A model generated the notes under the pieces. The model saw nothing but the letters and a program-made list of their open reading frames with translations, made no database searches and had not been told where the DNA came from. 64,000 nt of DNA from Uloborus plumipes. Lineage: Eukaryota > Arthropoda > Arachnida > Araneae > Uloboridae. The stretch lies in assembly GCA_038373865.1 (NCBI GenBank), contig JAXGGA010003906.1:31654-95653 (forward strand), written 5' to 3'. This document shows positions 18,591 to 30,700 of this stretch, piece after piece. Each line of letters opens with the position of its first letter. Position 1 is the stretch's first letter. A program made the position numbers and the translations under genes.

Positions 18591-18867
18591 GTAAAATTTA
18601 CAAAAAATATTCAAAGTCCCGAAATAAAAAAAGAATTAAATTCGTTCACTCAATAGATGGCGCCACGAGCACCTAAAATAAAATTAAGTTCCTGAAAATT
18701 AAGAAAAATAAATAATTCTGTCGATAGATGGCGCCACGATCGAGATTAAACCTGTAAAATATTACACAAGTGTTGCCATTCAAAGAAACCAAAACATTGG
18801 TTGACATGACAACCAAACCTGTTGCCATTTCAAGAAATCAAAACTTGGATGTTGCCATCCCAAAACT
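18591..18867. other. Polinton right non-coding zone
   Basis: No gene. Two copies of TAGATGGCGCCACGA (about 18654 and 18724) and three diverged copies of a GTTGCCATYYCAAGAAAYCAAAAC phrase (18773-18860) are the only structure seen. Confidence 0.5.
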
Positions 18868-19033
18868 AAAACCCTCGCGGTGGCCCTGGGGAGGCGGCGG
18901 GGAGGTGGGGGAGGCGGTGGCTCTGGGAGGTGGCGGGAGGTGGCTGTGGGAGGCGGCTGTGGGAGGCGGCTGTGGGAGGCGGCTCCAGCCGCACAGCCGC
19001 CTCCTGCCGGTGAACTGTCATTTTTACACTACT
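18868..19033. repeat. Right Polinton terminal inverted repeat
   Basis: Reverse-complement partner of 2560-2780, beginning AAAACCCTCGCGGTGGCCCT and ending CATTTTTACACTACT. It has fewer GGAGGCGGCTGTG units than the left copy. Confidence 0.9.
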
Positions 19034-19039
19034 TACGTT
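19034..19039. repeat. Right target-site duplication TACGTT
   Basis: Exact copy of the hexamer at 2554-2559, directly after the right end ...TTTTTACACTACT. Confidence 0.93.
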
Positions 19040-19667
19040 GTCGTTTGATTTATTTTCAGTAGGCGGAGGCTGATTAGTTAAAGAAAAAATACTAACATTT
19101 TTCGAGCGAACTTCATTTTATTTTTTGTTCCTCACGTTGAACTCATGATTGCTCAATTTACATTATTTAAAGCTCTTGCTATGGTGATTTTACTTCGATT
19201 GAAAAAAAATAAAATAAAATAAATAAAGACTTGAAACTACATCGCACAATACAGGTTGAAAGTAGTGTAATTTTCAGAAATCTAACATTCCTTTTGTTTT
19301 TCAGTTAAACTGATTTTTTATGTAAATGCGGTGGAGGAATTTAAGAAAACGATTATTATAATGAAGTTTGAATCTATAAAATGGCTAAAAGGTTAGCTGC
19401 TGCGATAAAAGTTAGAGGCGGCTTAAAAACACATTAATTGATTTCTAGTTCAATTGCACACATTAAATATCTTTTATCATCAGTTAACCAAGTAACCAAT
19501 ACTTAAAAAACTTAAAACTAGATCCATAGAAATCAAACTGGATTAGAAATTCTCTTAAATTATACATTCTTTGTGAATGCTTTCTTAAGAAATAAACTTC
19601 TTTTTTTTCTATAACTTAACTAGATCTTGTCTTTAAACTAAGTTATATTGACATTAAAAAATATTAA
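19040..19667. other. AT-rich intergenic sequence
   Basis: No gene, RNA or clear repeat was recognised between the Polinton and the first SINE. Confidence 0.5.
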
Positions 19668-19677
19668 CTGAATAAAT

Positions 19678-19952
19678 GTTGTTGACTCGTGCCAGCCAGT
19701 CTGGCAATATGGGGTGTGCTGCTTCACTTTTCCAACTGTACCGTCGTTTGTTGTGAAGTCCGACTTCCACAGTACACATAGGTTACTGGTTTATAGGTTA
19801 GGCAACCCTCCACAGCACAACAACACACTCACACAAGGAAAGGATTAGGACAGGAGACGAAAAGTACATCTATGCCCATGTAGTCGGTAATCAAACCCAG
19901 AACCTCCCCAACCAATCAGACTTCTTTGATTACTGGGCAGGGTGGCCAGCTG
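19678..19952 (-). repeat. tRNA-derived SINE, family A copy 1
   Basis: Flanked by a 10-bp duplication CTGAATAAAT (19668-19677 and 19953-19962). On the minus strand the head has tRNA-like boxes (CTGCCCAGTAATCAAAG, GGTTTGATTAC). The body carries TCTCCTGTCCTAATCC, GTGTGAGTGTGTTGTTGTGC and GGAAGTCGGACTTCACAAC, shared with copies near 22000 and 30915-31910. Confidence 0.75.
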
Positions 19953-20132
19953 CTGAATAAATAAGATGATCTCATAAGAAATTAAAAATTTCACTGCTGT
20001 CTTGTTACTGCAGAATTGGAAGGGTTTGGTGGATGAGGGGCTATGTTACATTTTTCGTAAATATAATCTGGACACAGGTAAGCAATGGCAATGGGTGTAG
20101 GCAAGCATATAAAAGTTGGTACATTAAAAATT

Positions 20133-20421
20133 AGATGTCATCAGGCTAATTTCGTACACACACTTGACGACAAAACGAGAAAACGAAAAAGCTGCAGCAA
20201 TAAAAATTTGAACCTAAATTACTCTAAATTCGGGTTTTGTTACATAACCCCTTCACCTCCCAAGCACTTCAATTGAAGGGCTTGGGAGAGGAAGGGGTTA
20301 TGTGACAAAACAGAAACTGCGAGTAATTAAAAGTTCAAAGTTTTATTGCTGCAGTTGTTGCAGCTTTTTTGTTTTCTGGTTTTGTCGTTAGTGTGCCTAT
20401 GAATTTGGTCTAATGACATCT
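20133..20421. repeat. Fold-back palindromic MITE
   Basis: Arms of about 140 bp centred near 20277 pair along their length (AGATGTCAT...GACGACAAAAC...GGGGTTATGTGACAAAAC). No coding potential. Class unresolved; no duplication confirmed. Confidence 0.65.
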
Positions 20422-20434
20422 GCTGTTTGATATA

Positions 20435-20611
20435 CAGTGAAACCTGTGTATAACGATACTGTACATAACGATAAACCTGCCTATTATGATATTTTGGTTT
20501 GGTCCCAGCCAACTTCCCATCTACTCTTGTTCAAACTGTCTATAATGATAATCTGTCTATAACGATATTTTTTTTCGGTCCCTTGAGTATCGTTATACAC
20601 AGATTTCACTG
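20435..20611. mobile_element. 177-bp pogo/Tigger-like MITE
   Basis: Inverted ends CAGTGAAACCTGTGTATAACGA / TCGTTATACACAGATTTCACTG flanked by TA on both sides (20433-20434, 20612-20613). TA duplication and CAGTGAAACC-type ends are typical of pogo-group elements. Confidence 0.75.
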
Positions 20612-20613
20612 TA

Positions 20614-21540
20614 CCAAGTTTTGTTCGCTTACCTGTATCCATTGCTTACCATTCTTCACAGTGTTCATATTTTAAAATGTAACACAACCCTTTCATCCTC
20701 CAAGCCCTTCGACTTCGATGCCTCTATGCTACTCGTAGAAAGAATAAAACGACGTCGCCAGTTATTCTAAAACATTCTCATGCAGTTCCGAAATTCAGCC
20801 TTCTGTACTCAGTGTCATCCAGCAGCCATGAACTTTTTTCAAAAGTATTTCATGCAGCAAACGTTCTTCCTCCAAAACTAACAGATGTCAACATGAGACA
20901 CTTTTTCTGTTGTTTTCTTATGCCGCGAACGTTTTATGCTCCGGAAAAGGAAGATTTTCAAACAGACTCGGTTCGTGAGTTGAATGCGGTGGCCATTTTG
21001 TGCAATCAATATTTTCCTTTCGTTGAATAAACATTTTACCATTCGAACCCCGATAAATTTGAATACGTTTCAAGCTGTTCAAATCAAAATTGTTTTTATG
21101 CATGATATTTTATTTTATTGCTTCAAATTGAATACATATTTGCAAAACTTTCTGAAATTCCATCCACAAAAGTTCCGTAACTCTTTATAAGAATCCATCT
21201 ATTTTTATGCTGAAGAACTTAGGATTTTGTAAGAATCATTCACTTCAGAATACGATGGAGTGCCATACATCATCGAAGAGTAGCTGGTTGAGTAAGTTGG
21301 TGGGATGTTTTGATATTTAAAAAAAATGACAGCTCTCTAAAATGTTTGAAATTAAAGTACGAATAAGTTGCGCATTAAAAAGATGAAAGATCGCCGACAT
21401 CACTTAAGATTCTATGTCAATCGAAATAACTTTCTTTTCGGCATTAAATTAAGTTCGTTCAGATTTTTTAAATCAATTAGAACAATAAATAAAAGAGTTT
21501 CTATTTTAGCAAAAGTCTTAGGCTAAGTTCATGGTCACTA
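20614..21540. other. AT-rich sequence without recognised gene
   Basis: Short open frames (e.g. 20812-21030 plus) have no recognisable domain or good coding character. A phrase AACCCTTTCATCCTCCAAGCCC near 20690 echoes the preceding palindrome. Confidence 0.4.
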
Positions 21541-21777
21541 CACTGTTAAAATTACAGGTTGCATGTGGCACCTTTAAAGGTCAAAAGTTGTAGCACCAGC
21601 GGTAACCCCTGAAGGGTACCACTTAGACTCCCTATAGTATTTTTGAACGTGATATTAGGCTTCTTATGGCACCTTTAGGGTGCTATAGGGAGTCAAGTGG
21701 CACCCTGCAGGGGGTGCCGCTGGTGCTACAACTTTTTACTCTTTAGGTGCCACATGCAACCCGTAGCTTTAACAGTG
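21541..21777. mobile_element. 237-bp palindromic TA-flanked MITE
   Basis: Ends CACTGTTAAA / TTTAACAGTG with TA on each side (21539-21540, 21778-21779). The whole element folds back, the two arms sharing GGTTGCATGTGGCACC and TGTAGCACCAGCGG. A Tc1/mariner-type relation is inferred from TA only. Confidence 0.75.
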
Positions 21778-21974
21778 TACCAGCAATAAGCTTGGGAGGA
21801 TGCATGTTTAGGGGATGAATGATATATTCATGATTTCCAAACACCGAATTTTGGCTCTTGTACACTGTACAATCTCGATTTAAGAAATCCCTACTTATAC
21901 TTGAAGAAAATCTTCTGCACTCTGCTGTAATTACTTGAACCACTCGGGTACCCGAGCCTAAGTAGATGCATCTA

Positions 21975-22228
21975 TCTGGTTTCTAAGGATGGAATAGGTA
22001 CTGCTTCAGTTTCTACGAGCACCGTTAAGGTGGAAGTCCGATTTAGCTCAACAGTCATGCCATAAGACCCGTTTATAAAGCAGGCAGCCATTTGTAACAC
22101 GCATTCACACAGAGAAGGGACAAGGACAGGAGAGAGAGAGAAATGACTATGCCAGACCCGGGATTCGTACCTGGGACCTCCTCATGCTAACCAGGCTTCT
22201 TTGACCACTAGACAAAGTAGCCGGCCTT
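21975..22228 (-). repeat. tRNA-derived SINE, family A copy 2
   Basis: Minus-strand head GGCCGGCTACTTTGTCTAGT and B-box GGTACGAATCCC, followed by CTCTCCTGTCCTTGTCCC, GTGTGAATGCGTGTTAC and TATAAACGGGT, as in the copies at 19678 and 30915. Ends approximate. Confidence 0.65.
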
Positions 22229-22837
22229 TTACACTCTGACTTTTGTTGCTAAATTTATTCACGCAATATGTCCATAATTTTACACATAAATCTCTCTAAT
22301 TTGCATCTTTTAATGTTGTGAGCTATGCCGACATCGCTCCATGTATAAAAATAAACAATTTTCTATTCAGCACTTCAGGGGAAAATTGAAAATCGAATTG
22401 AATGTTTTCCATATTACTCTCACTTTTCGTGAAGAGTTCATACCTTGACTTGTCCGATGAAACCCTCAGATAGATTTTAATATGACGGGCTAAATTATTT
22501 TATCGATTTATCCATTAGGGGGATCAAGGCTTGCTGTTATGCATATTACATCGATGATTTCCGCTGGTGAAGTAATGAGGAGTTTAAGATGTAAGATTAA
22601 TGTTGAACATATTTTTTCTTTATAATGGAGAGTGGAAATTAATGATAGGCTGTTAGAATGATTCTCGTTTGCCGGGTCAATATGTGCTGACGCAAATTAG
22701 GAAGCTTTGATTTATTTTACTCGGTAACTTTGTAATCAGGTAATGTTTATTAAAGGCCGTTTTGACGCAACGGGAAATCCGAAGCAGTGCCTCGAGGAAA
22801 TCCAGGAATGAACCAAGCCTTGAGGAAATCCTCTATG

Positions 22838-23424
22838 GGGTCATTCCATAGTGACTAACGTAACATTCAGAGCTGATTTTGTAACTGTTTAACTTAAGGG
22901 ATAAAAAATATTTTTTAGTTATGCTGATGGATTTACAATGCACATGGTATCTATGTATCATTTCTGCTAAGAATTTAAAACAAAATTACTGACGGTAGAA
23001 ATTTTTTCAACCAAAATAGCAGCGTGACTAACGTAACAGTTTTGCAACCCTCAAAATGAATGCTCATGTTGCGAGGAGAAAATTTCTCAAAGTTTAGCAA
23101 GTGTTGAAAACTGAATGATATATTTGAAAAATGTGTAAAGTTGGCTTTTAAAAATATAAAACATGTTTATTAAATCTTAATTTTTTAAGTCTTAAGTGCC
23201 ACTTTTACTCAAGATAGAGTGTGACTAACGTAACCATCGAATAACAAGCAGTAACCACACTACAAACTATTAATTATGCCTAATCTTAGTGATAATTACA
23301 ATACTTTTTCAAATTTTTTAAACTTATGTTGTATAATTTTTATTTATTTATTTATTTTTTGATACTTATTCCCTTCGGTAGTTTTTTTTCTTCGGCTGAG
23401 GTTGACATTTCTATGGAATGACCC
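22838..23424. mobile_element. 587-bp GGGTCATTCC-ended DNA element, 4-bp duplication
   Basis: Ends GGGTCATTCCATAG / CTATGGAATGACCC with TATG on both sides (22834-22837, 23425-23428). Inside, GTGACTAACGTAAC occurs three times (about 22852, 23027, 23221). Shares its first 10 bp with the 3-kb element at 27761-30778. A 4-bp duplication suggests a Sola-like group, not proven. Confidence 0.7.
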
Positions 23425-23570
23425 TATGTGTCTACCATGGTGAATTACGTTGAGATATTCCCGCGGATCTTCGGACCCTCCTCTTTTGAGGTGTTCTTCA
23501 AGTAATTCCTCTGAGGTTTTCCTCAAGCAAAGCCTTCGGATTTTCCGGAGCTTGTGGAGTCTCTTCTCTA

Positions 23571-25231
23571 TCTCTACTAATAATAAAGCTGAAGGTTTGT
23601 CTTTCTTTCTTTCTTTCTATCCTTCTTTCTGTCCTTCTGTCTGTCTGTTACGCGCGTAGCGCCCAAACCGTTCGTTCGATTTTCATGCCACTTGACACAA
23701 AATTAGTTTGTAGCATGTAGTTTTGCACCTCGAAGCGATTTTTCGAAAATCCCATTTCGTTCTTTTTCTATTCGAATTCTTAGCAGAAATTCGATAAAAT
23801 AGGGAAGAAATATTTCATACACATTTTCAAGTCTTATGTCATTCGAAAGCTTGAAATTTTCTGCACAAAATGAAGTTTTATCGAAGTTTCTACGATCATC
23901 AGGAGAGCTGTAACAATTGTTTTTAGAATCCCGGAATTCAAGGCTTATCTTCAGTAAAGCAAGCCAAACGATTCTAAAATGGTTAATGAAATGAATTATT
24001 TTATCAACGGAAATCAACTTTTAATGTTGTTGCCATGGTTACGTTTTTATTTCGTTTATTTGTTTCGTTCTTTTTCCATTAATAATTTTAAAAATGTATT
24101 TGTTTTTGTAGCAATCCAAACTCCAAGCCTTATTAAAATTAGTCAAATGAAATACTATAATAAAATCGTGATAAGATGGCACCTGTCAATCAAATGAGGA
24201 ATCGAGTCCTTTCTTTGAAAAAGGTAGAGAAGGAAGAAACTGACGCGTAACATTTTTGCGAGTTTAGAGATATTTTGGCGATCTGACGAGTTGTGTAGAA
24301 GAGGGAAACATTGTTTAACCAAATGAGGTCAAAAAAGAAACAACATCATAGTAAACCATTCTAAATTTATCGTCTGGCAAAACATATTTTATTTCCTTTT
24401 TTTTATTTCAATATAAATTGCAGTAAATGGCTTGAGTGAACGAGTTTGGCTTTTAATTTATCATTTGCTGGTTGATGTTTGTCGATGTTTATTGTTTTTA
24501 TTATCATGGTGAAGAATAATGCACGAAATTTCTATTATTTTGTTTTTGAAGTTAGGAAAGAAAACTTTCTTCTTCTTTTAAACTTTGGTAAGATTTCTGT
24601 GAGCAGCAAAATTGTTCTTATTTTCTCTTTTGGCTTATTTTTGTGCACCTCCCCTTGGGGTTGCATTCGAATTTCCCCAAGGGGGTTTTTACCCCTTTTA
24701 TGGGGTAAATCAGTGTTAATTTCAATGCAGACAAAAGTGATATGAATTGGCGCGATCACTTGGCGAAATATCGCCAAGCTTTTAGTCGCCAAGTGTTTGA
24801 CGCCAATTTGGCGACATATCGCCAAGTTGGCGGCAAATTTGGCGAAAAAATTTATTTTTTTTTTATTTGGGTTCAATTTTGTGCTATTGGCTATATTTTG
24901 CGAAAAATCCACTGAATGATGTTAAAATCGGCGATATTTAGGAGATTAATCATTGAAAAACATTTTTTTGCATTGTTTTGTGGCAAACTAGGGATGTAAA
25001 TGTTTGAATTGTTATCTTGCTCACTCCAAGCACTATTTTAGCACTTAAGGCATCTACTAAGAAATTTACACGTAAAAGGAAGTAGTGTGGGGTCCATGCC
25101 AAATTTTTATATCATTCTTTAAAAGAATTATAGTTGAATAACTAAAATAGAGTATTTTTTCTGTTATATCAATTTTTTACAAATGAATTTTTAATTTTAT
25201 ACCACGGGCAAAGCCGTGCGGGTACCGCTAG
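23571..25231 (+). mobile_element. Non-autonomous Helitron copy 1
   Basis: 5' end TCTCTACTAATAATAAAGC (start uncertain by ~10 bp); 3' end has hairpin CACGG-GCAAAG-CCGTG, then GGGTACCGCTAG, inserted between A and T. This is the Helitron terminus (CTRR after a short hairpin). No Rep/helicase is visible. The 3' third contains many TTGGCG/CGCCAA inverted motifs (24750-24845). Confidence 0.85.
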
Positions 25232-25532
25232 TGTGTAATAATGGACTAACTGTTACTGAGTTACATGGGATTGATTAACTGTAACCGTGTTCGGAGATCA
25301 CGAGAGAACAATAACACGACGATCGCGAGAGGCTTGGCGTCATGTCATCAGTGCATGCTAATAATGTCTTAATATAGATCTGTGTGAAGTGTTTATGTTA
25401 AATGTGCTGTGGCCGCTAATTTTAGATGTTAATTAAAGTCTAGCGTGCTAATGCAAACCGTCTCTGTGTTTTTTCTTTTTTTTTTTTTTGTCGTGTCTAT
25501 GACTTAGCCGAACTAAATAACTCCATGGATCC
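25232..25532. other. Intergenic sequence between Helitron and non-LTR fragment
   Basis: Nothing recognised apart from a T-rich run near 25470; part may be the 3' tail of the non-LTR fragment. Confidence 0.4.
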
Positions 25533-25855
25533 TTATAACTGCTTTGCGATTTGTTGGATGTTATCGTCATAAAGGTCTACAAGTGACGGCAATACACCAA
25601 TTTCTCTCAGGTTCGCACTTATTGCTGGACACTCAAAGATATGACAAGGTGTAAGCTGTGTATCTGGGCAATTGCAACAGTTTCTGTACACCCTTCTACC
25701 CTCTCCATCAATCTTCATGCCCCTGTGATGGCCGGTTCTCAGCCTGGTTAAAGTTTTTGTTATTGGTCGACTTGTATTTATTTCACAAAGCTGGTGTTTC
25801 ACTTGGATTGATTTATCTCTAAGTTTAGATTTCGCTATTGCGTTTGCATCTTAGG
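25533..25855 (-). pseudogene. Non-LTR retrotransposon ORF2 C-terminal fragment
   Basis: About 100 codons reading IAKSKLRDKSIQVKHQL... to ...IQQIAKQL. RLRTGHHRGMKID, YRNCCNCPDTQLTPCHIFECP (a CCHC-like cluster) and a following LVDLY pattern match the tail after the RNase H domain of arthropod Jockey/I-like elements. Upstream the frame closes at a stop (about 25857), so this is a 5'-truncated, decayed copy. Stop lies at 25533-25535. Confidence 0.75.
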
Positions 25856-26179
25856 TCTCTGTGGTTATTCATCACCATACAAACAGAATATGGAGGTCCC
25901 TTTAGTTACATCAATGATGGCTTGGGAAAGTCGACACTTTGTTTTTAATTATTTTAAAAAGTTGCATTTGTTTTATACAGTAAGCCCTCATTAATCCGAA
26001 CCCCAATAAATCGGTTTCCGGGCTGCTATTTATATGTACAGTCTGTAAATACAAGACGAGTTATAGCAAAAATGTATTTCTGGAGACTATTTTGTTTATT
26101 TGCACAACATTTTCGTAATTTTCTCGTATATAGGTTTAATATCAAACAATTATTACATCTCTTCTAATGCTCAAAGAAT

Positions 26180-26515
26180 CTTCGAACTGACATAATTTTA
26201 AGCAGAAAATTCGAAGCTTTTGAATTACATAAGACTTGAAATATTTCTTATTTCATACACATTCCCATTTTGTCAAATTTGTATGAAAAAGGAGCTAGGA
26301 ATTCGAGTAGAAAAAGAACGAAATGGAATTTTCGAAAAAACGCTTTGAGGTGCACGTCTTATACTACAAACTAATTTTGTGCCAAATTTTATGAAAATCG
26401 ACCGAACGGTTTTGGCCCTACGCGCGTCAGACAGACAGAAAGAAATAAAGAAAGAAAGAAGAAAGGAAAAAAAGACAGACCCACCTTCAGCTTTATCATT
26501 AGTAGAAAAGAGAAG
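26180..26515 (-). repeat. Truncated Helitron fragment (5' end)
   Basis: On the minus strand it ends like the Helitrons at 23571 and 59542 (TCTACTAATGATAAAGCTGAAGG, then GACAGACAGAAAG reversed, CCGAACGGTTTTGG, TTTGTGCCAAATTT). Only the 5' ~330 bp are present. Confidence 0.7.
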
Positions 26516-26690
26516 ATATAGAGAAGAGAAAATCTATATTTTAGAAAAGCTCCTGGAGAAGAGATCTAGAGGGAGGGGAGAGAGGGAGAGAAGAGAAGAG
26601 ATAGAGGAGAAAATCTATAGATCAGAAAAGCTCCTGGGAGAAGATATTTAGAGGGAGGACAGAGAGGGAGAGAAGAGAAGAAAAAACTAT
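26430..26690 (+). repeat. Homopurine tract with two ~80-bp repeats
   Basis: The plus strand is almost all A/G. Two units starting at about 26529 and 26610 share GAAAATCTATA, AGAAAAGCTCCTGG, TAGAGGGAGG and GAGAGGGAGAGAAGAGAAG. Confidence 0.65.
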
Positions 26691-27756
26691 GCCAAAAAGA
26701 GTTTTTGAAATGTTCTTTAAGGCGAAGTAATTTGTAAGTTTAGTTTTCATAACGTTTATGATACATAATGTTCCACCAACGAAACACAAAAGCAGATGAG
26801 ACGAAAAAAAAATAAAAAAACATTTTGAAAAATGAGATGAAATTGCAGCTGTTAAAACGAGACACTAAAATGTACACTTTAGTAAAAACAAACAGTTTGT
26901 TTAAACTAAGATAGTTTTTTTTTAAAAGGTAATGAATAGTTTGCTCAAACACAGCGAAAATTAATCTAACTTTGTTGAGCTCCTGGGATCAGGAAAAAGA
27001 TTGTGGAAATCGTGCGGAGGCTTTCAAAAAAGAATGTCCGGAATAAATGGCGTAGACATATAATGTACTAAAGGAAAAGGTTAATGCCAAGCACTAAAAA
27101 ATTTTTTCCATCGCAGCAGAAAATAGCGGTGAAATTTAGTAGTTCCCAGATAAAATAAAAGCTCCGTAGAATTATGGGAGAAAAAAACGTCCCTTTAGAA
27201 AGCGATGTTTCAATTTTTTAGTTTCCAGATAGAGCTAAGGATTATGTGCCAACATTTTTATGTTCTTTGAAAAGGAACTATGTATACAATTCTCTAGATC
27301 TTGCATTCGGGAAAATACAGCAAGCTTTTTTTTTTCTTTCGAAATTGCTTATAAAGAAAATCTGTAGGGGAGAGCGGGGCACAGTGAGACAGTTTTATTT
27401 CCTTCCGATATAATTTCTTTAATTTTAACTGTAAAGATATTTTAATTGCAGAACGTCATTGTAAAACTCTTTAGCAGTCAATGTGAATTTTTGATATTTT
27501 CCCCTTATTACATTCCTCTTTAAAAACTTGATTTTCGAAAGGCTCTCAAGATGTCCCACAGTGCCTCGTGTGGGGCACAGTAAGACAAGGCACTGGGTAC
27601 AGTGGGACATTGAGAATAGCTAGAGAAAATCAGTTACATCATGCCAAAGCATCATTACTATTTAATATAGGTTGATGTGTACACAGCCCACAAAACATGT
27701 GTAAGCAATTTTTAGACAACAAGATTTAAAAATAGTTGTAATACTGTGTAAAACAC
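26691..27756. other. Unassigned AT-rich sequence with GGGGCACAGTGAGAC motif
   Basis: No gene. GGGGCACAGTGAGAC (27376) and related GGGGCACAGTAAGAC and GGTACAGTGGGAC (27573-27610) look like remnants of a dispersed arthropod repeat. Confidence 0.4.
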
Positions 27757-27760
27757 ATGT

Positions 27761-30700
27761 GGGTCAATCCATGTCAAATCACCCAGGAAAACGGGATTTT
27801 GTAACCCATGTCCTCGGATTTTGATAAAATTTGGTGTATTTAATATTTTTATGGTGGTGAGTAACCATATGAATTCTTTTGCCCATATGTGATCTGGTTT
27901 TTGTTTTACAGGCCGTCAAACTTTTCAAAAAATTGCATTTTCTGTCAACCACTAAGCCTAATCTGCATGTATACGTATCTCTTCAGTAAATTGCGACGGG
28001 TGCAGAAATCTTTCAATATTTCCAAAAATTCTCAGATATGTTGCTGAAAGCATGAGGATTTAATAAAAAAATACTTGAAATTTATATAATATAATTTTGT
28101 TTGAATAAAATTTGAATAAACTACGACAAGCATTTTTTTTCTGGTGCAAAACATGAGTTTACTTAAGTGGCATTTCACGAAAAGGCGGAGGTCCTATTCA
28201 ATAATGGAAGCATTCGAAATGAGCCTGAAGGTGTGTTCTATCATTGCAAAGAATAAAATTAGTGGTTTTTTTCGTTTTCTTGTTGTTGTTGCACAATATA
28301 CACATTTCAGTATCAAAATTTTTGAAAAAAGTTCTAGTCATTTTCCTAACCTAAATTTCACTGAAAAGCAAACATACCTTTATTTTTAAGTGTATTTACA
28401 ACCCTATTATGCTACTTAAAAATCATCTTAATCCCTTATTAAGCAGAAAGGAAAGTGATAAATAATTTATGACTCCCAAATTCAATTGTCAAGTTTAGCA
28501 AAATTCAGATGCAGAAATAAGATGTGCAAAACATGAATTCACTTTAGTAGCTTTTTATGAAGAGGCGGAGGTCATATTCAATAATAGAAGCATTCGAAAT
28601 AAACCTAAAGGTGTGTTCTATCATTACAAAGAACGTAATTAGTGTCTTTCTTCGTTTTTTTTTTTTTTTTTGTTGCTATTGCACAATATATACATTTCAG
28701 GACCAACATTTTTGAAAAAAGTTCTAGTCATTTCCTAACTTAATTTTCAATATTTTTTGTGTAAAAGAAGCATAGCTCATGCTTTTGTAGCATAAAAATG
28801 TATTATATTTATTTTTAATGATTTAAAACTGTATTGAATGTGCGAAGAAGAGATAGGATAGCACAATCTTTGAAGAAAAAATAACAATGAAAAATATGAG
28901 TTTCCGAATATTATCGGATTGTTTGTCTTTGAAGTGTTTGTGTAATCCTGTTTTCAGCAAATTTAAGGAATATCCTGTTTGCTATTTTAACGCTCGACCT
29001 TCCTTGCATTTCCGACGTCGGACAGTACTTGTTGGAGTCACGTTATCATGAAATATTCGGAATACTTATTTTGTACATATTCAATCTCTTTTTGAAGAGA
29101 ATAGTAACATCTTCCAGAATCTTATGTTACGAACCGTTTCACGTAGTTATTTCATCTAACATCTTACCATTTCTTGGTTATAGTAAAGATAATAGTCCTT
29201 TCTTAGGTAAAAGATAGTCTTGCTTCAAGTCCAGCAAAGTCACTTACTTGAAAATTTTCAATTTTTTTTTCTTTTAAACTCCAATAGCAAGTGTCGAAAG
29301 CTGTATTTGCTCTTAACTGGATGCTGAAATTTCTAGTTTATTTTTATTGAATTATGTCTGTCCGGGGCTCTAGCTTTTTAATTATCTCCTATTATTATTT
29401 ATCAGCGCAAACCAACCTTCCTGAAAAGCGAATCCAATGAAAAACAAGCAAAAACCCAAACAGAAAACCCACTCACATTCTTTATTCCTCTTATCACTAT
29501 GACCCATATTTTGATAAAATAAGAAGAGACCTGATACATGCGCAAATGCAAGGAAGGTTGAGCGTAAAATTTTCAACCAGTATATTCCTTAAATTTGCAG
29601 AAAACAGGATCACACAAACACTTCAAAGAAAAACAATCCAATAATATTCAGAAACTCACATTTTTAATTATTGTTTTTACTTTAAAGATTGTGCTATGCT
29701 ATCTCTTCTTCGCACATTCAATACAATTATAATTCATTAAAACTAAATATAATACGTTTTCATGCTACAAAAGCATGCACAATGCTTCTTTTACACAAAA
29801 AATATTGAAAATTAAGTTAGGAAAATGAATAAAACTTTTTTCAAAAATGTTGGTACCGAAATGTGTATATTGTGCAATAGCAACAAGAAAACGAAAAAAA
29901 GCCACTAATTTTATTCTTTGCAATGATAGAACACACCTTTAGGTTTATTTCGAATGCTTCTATTATTGAATATGACCTCCGTCTCTTCATAAAAAGCTAC
30001 TAAAGTGAATTCATGTTTTGCACATCTTTTTTCTGCATCTGATATTTTGCTGAACTTGACAACTGAATTTGGGAGTCATAAATTATTTCTCACTTTCCAT
30101 TCTACTTAATAAGGGATTAAGATGATTTTTAAGTAACATAATAGGGTTGTAAATACACTTAAAAATAAAGGTATGTTTGCTTTTCAGTGAAATTTAGGTT
30201 AGGAAAATGACTAGAACTTTTTTTCAAAAATTTTGACACTGAAATGTGTATATTGTGCAACAGCAACAAGAAAACGAAAAAAACCACTAATTTTATTCTT
30301 TGCAATGATAGAACACACCTTCAGGCTCATTTCGAATGCTTCTATTATTGAATAGGACCTCCGCCTTTTCGTGAAATGCCACTTAAGTAAACTCATGTTT
30401 TGCACAAGAGAAAAAATGCTTGTCGTAGTTTATTCAAATTTTATTCAAACAAAATTATATTCTATAAATTTCAAGTATTTTTTTATTAAATCCTCATGCT
30501 TTCAGCAACATATCTGAGAATTTTTGGAAATATTGAAAGATTTCTGCACCCGTCACAACTTACTGAAGAGATACGTATACATGCAGATTAGGCTTAGCGG
30601 TTGACAGAAAATGCAATTTTTTGAAAAGTTTGACCGCCTGTAAAACAAAAACCAGATCACATATGGGCAAAAGAATTCATATGGTTACTTACCACCATAA

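Larger units (their letters stand above)
2560..19033. mobile_element. Complete Maverick/Polinton (adintovirus-like) element
   Basis: This 16,474-bp element is bounded by inverted repeats starting AGTAGTGTAAAAATGACAG and by a perfect 6-bp duplication TACGTT (2554-2559 and 19034-19039), as expected for Polintons. It encodes the family's defining set: protein-primed PolB, retroviral-type integrase, packaging ATPase, adenain-like protease, major and minor capsid proteins. One plus-strand gene (AlkB-like) diverges from the minus-strand block. All frames are open and the duplication is exact, so the insertion is likely recent. Whether it forms virions is not shown by the sequence. Confidence 0.96.

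Noticed and set aside
18770..19062. Open frames across the right terminal repeat
   Set aside because: Same minisatellite artefact in the inverted copy.
23344..23526. Exon-like frame (SEELLEEHLKRGGSEDPREYL)
   Set aside because: Attractive composition but no splice partners, and it runs through the 22838-23424 element boundary; it sits in a weak inverted repeat with 22770-22830.
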